From NCBI RefSeq assembly GCF_000372645.1, contig NZ_APMP01000001.1, forward strand, positions 540,996 to 604,995: a stretch of DNA of 64,000 nucleotides, in the 5' to 3' direction. Made by a program: the position numbers and the translations under genes. The DNA comes from Caulobacter vibrioides OR37 (GTDB taxonomy: Bacteria > Pseudomonadota > Alphaproteobacteria > Caulobacterales > Caulobacteraceae). Positions within the stretch are counted from its first letter, which is position 1; every line of letters begins with the position of its first letter. Below the pieces are notes generated by a model. That model had not been told where the DNA came from. It ran no database searches and saw only the letters and a program-made list of their open reading frames with translations. Below are positions 58,372 to 64,000 of the stretch, piece by piece.

Positions 58372-59844
58372 TCAGGACAAGTCCATCACGACGGTCTTGT
58401 GTTCGAGATAGGCGTCAAAGACCTCGGAGCCGTTCTCGCGCCCCAAACCCGAGGTCTTCATGCCGCCGAAGGGAAAACCCGGATCGGCGGCGAGGATGCA
58501 ATTGACGAACACCGTGCCGGCCTCGAGCCGCGCGGCGGCGCGGTGGGCGGTGGCCAGATCGCGCGTCCAGACATGGGCGGCGAGGCCGTAGGCGCTGTCG
58601 TTGGCCAGATCCATCGCCTCGTCGAGATCGTCGAATGGGGACGCCGAGAGCACCGGACCAAAGACCTCTTCGCGGGCGATCTCGGCTTCGGGCGGCACAT
58701 CCCGCAGCAGGGTGGGGGCGAAAAAGTATCCCACGTCGGGCACGACGATATCGGCGCCAGGATGACGCCGCACACCGGCGGCCAGGGCTCGATCGACGAA
58801 GCCCGCGACGCGCTCGTGCTGGCGCCGGCTGATCAAGGGCCCGAGTTCGGACGATCGCTCACTGCTAGGGCCAAGCTTCTGGGCCGCGGCGATGGCGGCG
58901 ACACGATCCAGCACGTCCTCATAGATGGACCGATGAACGTAGAGGCGTGTGCCCGCATAGCAGACTTGGCCGGAATTGAAGAAGCAGCCCATGGCGGCCT
59001 GCGCGGCGGCGCGATCAAGGTCGGCGTCCGCGCAGATGATCGACGGCGACTTTCCGCCAAGCTCCAGCGTTACACGCTTGAGGCTGGGAACCGAAGCGCT
59101 CAGCACCGCCTGGCCGGTGCGCGTCGAGCCGGTGAACGCCACCTTCGCCACGCCCGGGTGGCTAGCCAGCGCCGCGCCGACCTCCCCCCCGCCGGTGACC
59201 ACGGACAGCACGCCCGGAGGCAAACCCGCTTCGCGGGCGATTTCTGCGAGGCGCAGCGCCGTCAGCGAGGTTTCGGGGGCTGGCTTGATGATCACCGCGC
59301 AGCCCGCCGCCAAGGCCGGCGCGACCTTCCAGACGGCCAGGACCAGCGGGAAGTTCCAGGGCGTGATCGCCGCCACGACCCCCACGGGCTCCCGGCGCGA
59401 ATAAACGTGATGCTCGCCGGGCGTGGCCGAGAGCGATGCGGTCCGCCCATGCAGCTTGGACGGCCAGCCGGCGTAGGCGCGCATCCAGGCCACGGCGGCC
59501 GGAACGTCCACGGCTTCGGCCAAGCTGATCGGCTTGCCGACGTCGAGGGCTTCCAGCGCCGCCAGCCGGGGCAGGTCCGCCTCGATCGCATCGGCGAAGC
59601 GGTGCAGGAGTCGCTCGCGTTGCAAGGGCGCGAGACCGCGCCAGGTTGGGTCGCGGAAAGCCTGATTGGCCGCGGCGACCACGGCGTCGATGTCCAAGGC
59701 GCTGGCTTGTGGAATTTCGGCGAAGACCCCGCCCGTGCAAGGATCCTCGTCCTCGAACACGGCGCTGACTGGCAGCGGGTCGTCGCCGGCGCGCAGCTTG
59801 AGGGCTGGTAGAACCAGGTCTTCGAAACCCTGAATGGTCGTCAC
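58372..59844 (-). CDS. Aldehyde dehydrogenase
   Basis: NAD(P)-dependent aldehyde dehydrogenase, 490 aa, full length. GTG start with GGGAGG upstream inside the AraC gene end. Motifs: TPWNFPLVLAVWKVAPALAAG, GSTRTGQAV, the catalytic Glu in TLELGGKSP and catalytic Cys in FFNSGQVCYAGTR, and EEVFGPVLSASPFDD. It lies between the AraC and alcohol dehydrogenase genes and completes a P450-alcohol-aldehyde-acid series. Confidence 0.94.
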   Translation of the reverse strand: MTTIQGFEDLVLPALKLRAGDDPLPVSAVFEDEDPCTGGVFAEIPQASALDIDAVVAAANQAFRDPTWRGLAPLQRERLLHRFADAIEADLPRLAALEALDVGKPISLAEAVDVPAAVAWMRAYAGWPSKLHGRTASLSATPGEHHVYSRREPVGVVAAITPWNFPLVLAVWKVAPALAAGCAVIIKPAPETSLTALRLAEIAREAGLPPGVLSVVTGGGEVGAALASHPGVAKVAFTGSTRTGQAVLSASVPSLKRVTLELGGKSPSIICADADLDRAAAQAAMGCFFNSGQVCYAGTRLYVHRSIYEDVLDRVAAIAAAQKLGPSSERSSELGPLISRRQHERVAGFVDRALAAGVRRHPGADIVVPDVGYFFAPTLLRDVPPEAEIAREEVFGPVLSASPFDDLDEAMDLANDSAYGLAAHVWTRDLATAHRAAARLEAGTVFVNCILAADPGFPFGGMKTSGLGRENGSEVFDAYLEHKTVVMDLS

Positions 59845-60723
59845 CTAACTGGCCTCCCGCCCTCGGCGACGGAAATCGCTGGGCGTCTCTTGGGAAAACT
59901 GACGGAACGCGCGCGTGAAATGGCTCTGGTTCTTGAAGCCCAGGCTGTCGGCGATCTGAGCCAAACTCAGCTCCGAGTTGGTGAGCAGATGGCTGGCGCG
60001 GTCGAGCTTGGTCTTCATCACGAACTGATGCGGCGTCACGCCCGTGGCCTTGCGGAAAACCCGACAGAAGTGTGACGTCGTCAGGCCGGCGGTCGCCGCA
60101 AGGCGCTCCAGCCCGTGATCGTCCTCGGGATGCTCTCGGATCTGGTTCATCACCGTGTGCAGGCGGTAGGCCGAGCTGACCGAGCTGGGAATGACCGGCG
60201 CCCCCTGTCCCGAAGCGCCGCGCAGCACGTGGGCCGTCAAGGCGTCGACCAGCGCGCCGACATAACTGTCGCGCTCGTCCGACGCCGGCGCGTAGAGCTC
60301 GGAAAGCACTTGGCGGGTCAGGGCCGTCCCGAGCGGATCGGAAAAGGCGAAACGCAGACGGTTGAAGCGGTCCGGTCGGCCGGCGTGTTCGACAAGGCGC
60401 GGCGCGAAGCTCAGGGTGACGACGTCGAGTTCGCCATCGACCAGCCAGCGCGACGGCTGGTGCGGCGGCAAGATTGTCGCGTCGCCCGGAATGGAACTTG
60501 TCTCGCTCCAGCCATCGCGATCCCAGGTCTTGACCTGAGGCTTGCCGGCGATGTGAACCACGAAGGTTGGAGACGGCAGCGCCGGCAGGGCGTAGCTGCC
60601 GACGAAATGTCGCCAGCGACAGAGCTTCCAGCCAGACTGCGCGGAACCAAGTTCAACGTCCGGCGCGCTGGAAAACGCGTCACTGATGATCGCTTCGTTG
60701 GTCCACACGTCGGCGCTGGTCAT
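59845..60723 (-). CDS. AraC-family transcription regulator inside the P450 operon
   Basis: A 292-residue regulator. The N-terminal half is a divergent effector domain of cupin type; the C-terminal 95 residues are an AraC DNA-binding domain with two helix-turn-helix units (GLERLAATAGLTTSHFCRVFRK and LAQIADSLGFKNQSHFTRAFR). The ATG at 60723 has GAGGGTGG upstream. It lies between the P450 and aldehyde dehydrogenase genes on the same strand, so it is probably co-transcribed with the genes it controls. Confidence 0.92.
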   Translation of the reverse strand: MTSADVWTNEAIISDAFSSAPDVELGSAQSGWKLCRWRHFVGSYALPALPSPTFVVHIAGKPQVKTWDRDGWSETSSIPGDATILPPHQPSRWLVDGELDVVTLSFAPRLVEHAGRPDRFNRLRFAFSDPLGTALTRQVLSELYAPASDERDSYVGALVDALTAHVLRGASGQGAPVIPSSVSSAYRLHTVMNQIREHPEDDHGLERLAATAGLTTSHFCRVFRKATGVTPHQFVMKTKLDRASHLLTNSELSLAQIADSLGFKNQSHFTRAFRQFSQETPSDFRRRGREAS

Positions 60724-60734
60724 CGTTTCCACCC

Positions 60735-61979
60735 TCAAGCTGAGACGAGCCTGACCTCAAGGTTCTTGAGCCCGTTGATGAAGTTCGATCGGAATCTTCT
60801 GGGCGGCGCAATCAACTCGAAGTGGCGGACCCGTTCGGCCAGGAGGCGGAAGGCGACACGCAACTGCATTTCGGCCAGCCGCGACCCGACACAGACGTGC
60901 TGGCCTGTCCCGAAGCCGACGTGCTGGACCGCCCGGCGCGTCACGTCGAAGCGGCCGGCGTCGTCGAAGACGGCCTCATCACGATTGCCCGATGCGTAGA
61001 ACATCACGACCTTGTCGCCCTTGCGGATCTGTTGGCCGCCCAGCTCTGTGTCGCTCATCGCCGTTCGACGCATGTGGATGACGGGCGTGGCGTGGCGGAC
61101 CATTTCGGCGGTCGCGGTCGCCAGCAGCCCAGGGTTCTCGCGGATCAGGTTCCATTGGTCGGGGTCGTTCGCGAAAGCCGCCACCGTGTGACTGAGCGAG
61201 TTGCGCGTGGTCTCGTTTCCGCCGACCAGCACCAGGATCAGGTTGCCCACGAAGTCGCGGAACGCGATCGGCTCGCCGTCGACCTGGGCGTTGGCCAGCA
61301 CGCTGGCGATATCGGGGCCAGGCTGGGCGCGGCGCGAGGCGTAAAGCTCTTGAGCGAAGGCGAAGAACGCGCCCAGGATCTCGGCCATCGCCTCCGGCGA
61401 CTTTCGAAACTCCGGGTCGTCCTCGCCGACAAAGGCGTTCGTCCAGTGATAGAGATCCCGCCACATCTCGGCGGGAACGCCGAGCAGTTCAGCCAGGGTG
61501 AGCAGCGGCAAAGGCGCTGACAGCAGCGGCACCAGATCGACCGGCTCGTCGAACGCCACCTCGGACAGCAGCGTGCGGGTCCGCGCCTCGATGCGCGCCT
61601 CGATGTCGCCCAGACGCATCGGGGAAAGCGCGGGCATGATCACCTTGCGGTACTGGGTATGGGTCGGGGGATCGACGGAGATGAACGGTACGCCGACGGA
61701 GGAGTCCCCCGCGCCGGTCAGTCCGACCTCGTTCTCGTTGAAGATCCGATGCCCGCCATTCTCATACGCCGACGAAAACAGCTGCGGCTGTCGCGAAACG
61801 CTGACGATGTCGGCGTGTCGGGTCAGCGCCCAGAAGCCCGAGCCGTCGCTCTCGGGATTCCAATAGACGGGCGAGGACGCTCTTAGCTCGGCGAATACCG
61901 CGTGCGGCATCGCCTCGACATAGAGGTCGGGATTCTTCAAGTCGGGCTGGGTCATGAGCTGGACCGGCGCGGGGTTCAT
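60735..61979 (-). CDS. Cytochrome P450, second copy
   Basis: Soluble P450 of 414 aa; start on the TonB receptor stop (TGATG), with an ATG eight codons in as alternative. I-helix motif VLVGGNETTRNSLSH, ExxR replaced in context by EMVRHATPV (Glu and Arg kept), heme motif FGTGQHVCVG with Cys363. The N-terminal region and I helix are of the CYP111/CYP108-like bacterial type, in which terpenoids are hydroxylated, but family assignment needs an alignment. Electrons from the ferredoxin and reductase at 55493-57024. Confidence 0.94.
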   Translation of the reverse strand: MNPAPVQLMTQPDLKNPDLYVEAMPHAVFAELRASSPVYWNPESDGSGFWALTRHADIVSVSRQPQLFSSAYENGGHRIFNENEVGLTGAGDSSVGVPFISVDPPTHTQYRKVIMPALSPMRLGDIEARIEARTRTLLSEVAFDEPVDLVPLLSAPLPLLTLAELLGVPAEMWRDLYHWTNAFVGEDDPEFRKSPEAMAEILGAFFAFAQELYASRRAQPGPDIASVLANAQVDGEPIAFRDFVGNLILVLVGGNETTRNSLSHTVAAFANDPDQWNLIRENPGLLATATAEMVRHATPVIHMRRTAMSDTELGGQQIRKGDKVVMFYASGNRDEAVFDDAGRFDVTRRAVQHVGFGTGQHVCVGSRLAEMQLRVAFRLLAERVRHFELIAPPRRFRSNFINGLKNLEVRLVSA

Positions 61980-64000
61980 CAGAAGGCCTTGGCGATCGAG
62001 ACGCCGTAGGTGCGCGGCGTGCCGGGGACGAGGAAGTTGTACGGGAAGCCGGCCCCACGCAGATCCAGGCCGTAGGCATAGACCTTCTTCTCGAACAGGT
62101 TGTTGGCCCACCCCTTGACCGTCAGACCGTCCCGCGCCCAGACCAGCGCCAGATTGACCTTCGCGTAGCCGGGCTGCTGCAACTCGGCGTTCACTTGGCC
62201 CGTGCCGGCGGCGTTCTTGGCGTTGAACGGGGAGAAGTACTGCCGGCTGAAGTAGTTCACGGTCGGAGAGAGCGTCAGATCGCCGCTGGCCGGATGGGCG
62301 AGGGTCCAGTCGAAGCCGAGCTGGACGGTCCAGCGCGGCGCGAACGGCAAGTCGTTGCCCGACAGGTCCGTGCCTTGTAGCGACAGCTCCTTGTATTGAG
62401 CGTGCAGATAGCCGGCCGATCCGGAGATGCGGAGATCCGGCGAGACGCGATAGCCGGCCTCGATTTCCGCCCCGTAGATCTCGGACTTCGGGGCGTTGAC
62501 CAGGAACGACACCGGACCCGGACGCGTGTCCTGAACCTGCTGGTTCGAATAGTCGTAGTAGAAAGCCGCAGCCGACAGCGTCATGCGGTTCTCGGCCAGC
62601 CGGCCCTTCAGGCCCAGCTCATAGGCGTTGACCTGCTCGGGCTTGATGTAGGTGATGCCCGCCGACGAGGTGTAGCCGCCGCCGTTAAAGGCCCCCGCCC
62701 GATAACCGCGGCTATAGCTGGCGTAGCCCAACAGCCCCGAGTCAAAGGTGTAGCTGAGTGCGAGACGCCCGGTGACCGCGCTCCCGTCGCCGGAAATGTC
62801 GTAGTGAGCGTTCGGGTTATAAGCGCAGGTTCCAGGCGCCGTCGGACAGGGAACGGTCGTCGCCAACGGCGTTTGCGCCCCACCGATATTGCCCAGGAAC
62901 AGGAAGGCGCGACCATCGCGATAGGTGGCGTCGTCACTGGTGTAGCGCGCGCCGGCCGTCAGCACGAGCTTGTCGGAGAGGTCGACATCCGATTGGGCGA
63001 ACAGCGCCCATGACGACCGCTTTTGACGATAGTGCTGATAGAAGCCGCCGTTGACGCCAGGGCCGAGCGCGCTGGCGATATTGAACGTATTGTCGGTCTT
63101 GGTGATGTCCTCGCCATAGAAGCCGCCGGCGACCAGGTTCCACCCCTGTCCTTCGTAGTTAAAGCGGGCTTCCTCGCTGGCCTGACCGAACTTCGAACGC
63201 CAGTTGATATCGAGGATATCGATCGGCGCGCCATCGGCGGCCTGCTGCAGGTTCTGCTTGCCGCCGTCGATCGACGTAATGGACGTGAAGGTCAGCGCGT
63301 TACTGAGCGAATAGGCTACGTTCAAGGCCGCGCCCCAGGCGTCGGTCTTGTTCTTGCCAACGCGGTTCTCGTTGATCTCGAAGAAACCCAGACCCGTACG
63401 CGCGGCGGCGAGGCCGTGGACGCCCGCCTGGGTTCCGCGATCGCGCCCCGCATAGGCGCGAAGATTGATGTCCAGCGGCCCCCCGGCCGGGCGATAGCGC
63501 ACTGAAACGCGGCCCTGCAGCGTGTCGATGGAGTTGGCGTCCGCGCCGCCGGGCGCGACATTGCGCAGTTGACCGTCGCCCTTCTGGTAGTTGATCGCCG
63601 CGCGCACGCCCAGGGCGTCCGGCACGAGCGTGGTCTCGATCGCGCCCTGCGCGCTGAACGTGTTGAAGTTGGCGTAGCCGGCCTCGACCCGCCCCGTCGT
63701 GGCGCCCAGCGACGGCTTCTTGGTGATGAAATTGATCGCCCCGCCCGTCGTATTGCGGCCGAACAGCGTGCCCTGCGGTCCACGCAGAACCTCGACGCGG
63801 TCGAGATCGAACAGGCCCATGCCTTGGCTCGTGCGCGAGGCTATATAGACGTCGTCGATATAGACGCCGACGGGCGAAGCCTGGTTGGCGTTGTACTCGT
63901 TGGCGACGCTAACGCCGCGCAGCGAGAAGTTGGGCTGAGTCGATCCGTAAGGGCTGCTGACCTGCAGGTTTGGCACCGCCGTGGACAGGCTAGCCTGTAC
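61979..64000 (-). CDS. TonB-dependent receptor (N terminus beyond window)
   Basis: Receptor of which about 670 residues are present; the frame is open to the window end, where the upstream part (VQASLSTAVPNLQVSSPYG) continues the plug. Plug motifs VEVLRGPQGTLFGRNTTGGAIN and a barrel ending TYGVSIAKAF are visible; only the signal peptide and first part of the plug are missing. It heads the second P450 operon and should import the substrate of that P450. Confidence 0.93.
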   Translation of the reverse strand, partial: VQASLSTAVPNLQVSSPYGSTQPNFSLRGVSVANEYNANQASPVGVYIDDVYIASRTSQGMGLFDLDRVEVLRGPQGTLFGRNTTGGAINFITKKPSLGATTGRVEAGYANFNTFSAQGAIETTLVPDALGVRAAINYQKGDGQLRNVAPGGADANSIDTLQGRVSVRYRPAGGPLDINLRAYAGRDRGTQAGVHGLAAARTGLGFFEINENRVGKNKTDAWGAALNVAYSLSNALTFTSITSIDGGKQNLQQAADGAPIDILDINWRSKFGQASEEARFNYEGQGWNLVAGGFYGEDITKTDNTFNIASALGPGVNGGFYQHYRQKRSSWALFAQSDVDLSDKLVLTAGARYTSDDATYRDGRAFLFLGNIGGAQTPLATTVPCPTAPGTCAYNPNAHYDISGDGSAVTGRLALSYTFDSGLLGYASYSRGYRAGAFNGGGYTSSAGITYIKPEQVNAYELGLKGRLAENRMTLSAAAFYYDYSNQQVQDTRPGPVSFLVNAPKSEIYGAEIEAGYRVSPDLRISGSAGYLHAQYKELSLQGTDLSGNDLPFAPRWTVQLGFDWTLAHPASGDLTLSPTVNYFSRQYFSPFNAKNAAGTGQVNAELQQPGYAKVNLALVWARDGLTVKGWANNLFEKKVYAYGLDLRGAGFPYNFLVPGTPRTYGVSIAKAF

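Noticed and set aside
1..64000. CRISPR arrays, intact insertion sequences, tRNA or rRNA genes
   Set aside because: No regularly spaced repeats, no transposase genes and no conserved RNA gene blocks were seen; only a recombinase relic near 32.2 kb.

Overview
This window comes from a GC-rich alphaproteobacterium, most likely a Caulobacterales member (Caulobacter or Phenylobacterium type). The evidence is a Cpa/Tad-style pilus locus, five TonB-dependent receptors, class I P450 systems with adrenodoxin-type ferredoxins, and tightly overlapping ATGA/TGATG gene junctions. The assignment rests on gene content, not on a marker gene. No rRNA, tRNA, CRISPR array or intact mobile element was seen.

Region 1 (1-15.1 kb) is a catabolic island. 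It holds an aldehyde dehydrogenase (cut by the window edge), two acyl-CoA dehydrogenases of unequal length, a GMC oxidoreductase, a [2Fe-2S] ferredoxin, a TonB receptor, a TetR regulator, a P450, an acyl-CoA ligase, a Rieske oxygenase, a ferredoxin reductase, a thiolase-fold protein and a DUF35 protein. Ferredoxin, reductase and P450 form a complete class I P450 chain. The acyl-CoA dehydrogenase pair plus the thiolase-fold/DUF35 pair resembles the side-chain beta-oxidation and retro-aldol module of steroid degraders. The three minus-strand operons each carry a CTA-N5-ATTAG element in their promoter, probably the TetR operator.

Region 2 (15.4-22.8 kb) has a small helix-turn-helix gene and a compact Tad/Flp pilus locus: pilin, CpaA peptidase, a 59-residue membrane protein, CpaB, CpaC secretin, CpaF ATPase, short TadB and TadC, a secreted lysine-rich repeat protein, a second pilin-like protein, and a divergent third pilin. 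No cpaE/tadZ or tadD is visible.

Region 3 (22.8-32.4 kb) is mixed. It contains an F420-type NADP oxidoreductase flanked by degenerate intergenic repeats, a putative PD-(D/E)XK-type nuclease, a membrane LytTR regulator, and a TonB receptor/MFS/metallophosphoesterase group with a divergent LysR gene. A site-specific recombinase remnant follows.

Region 4 (32.4-54.9 kb) is a large organosulfur acquisition locus. One minus-strand operon runs TonB receptor, sulfonate-type binding protein, APS-reductase-like flavoprotein, 2x[4Fe-4S] ferredoxin, peroxiredoxin, NtaA/SoxA-type monooxygenase. The plus strand carries an FAD/NAD(P)-binding protein. A LysR gene is divergent from an ABC operon (permease, ATPase, SfnB-type flavoprotein, D-2-hydroxyacid dehydrogenase, class II aldolase, second binding protein). 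This is followed by a second TonB receptor with a cysteine-dioxygenase-type cupin, a four-domain rhodanese, a glutathione transferase, an SsuD-type monooxygenase and a flavin reductase. Together they can import an organosulfur compound across both membranes, release sulfur by FMNH2-dependent oxygenation, and process sulfur and carbon products. The substrate is not known.

Region 5 (55.5-64 kb) is a second P450 operon: TonB receptor (cut by the window edge), P450, AraC regulator, aldehyde dehydrogenase, alcohol dehydrogenase, then a 41-residue ORF, ferredoxin and ferredoxin reductase. Its composition matches the terp/cam type of P450 operon, in which a hydroxylated substrate is oxidised through alcohol and aldehyde to acid. 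Its ferredoxin and reductase are paralogues of those in region 1.
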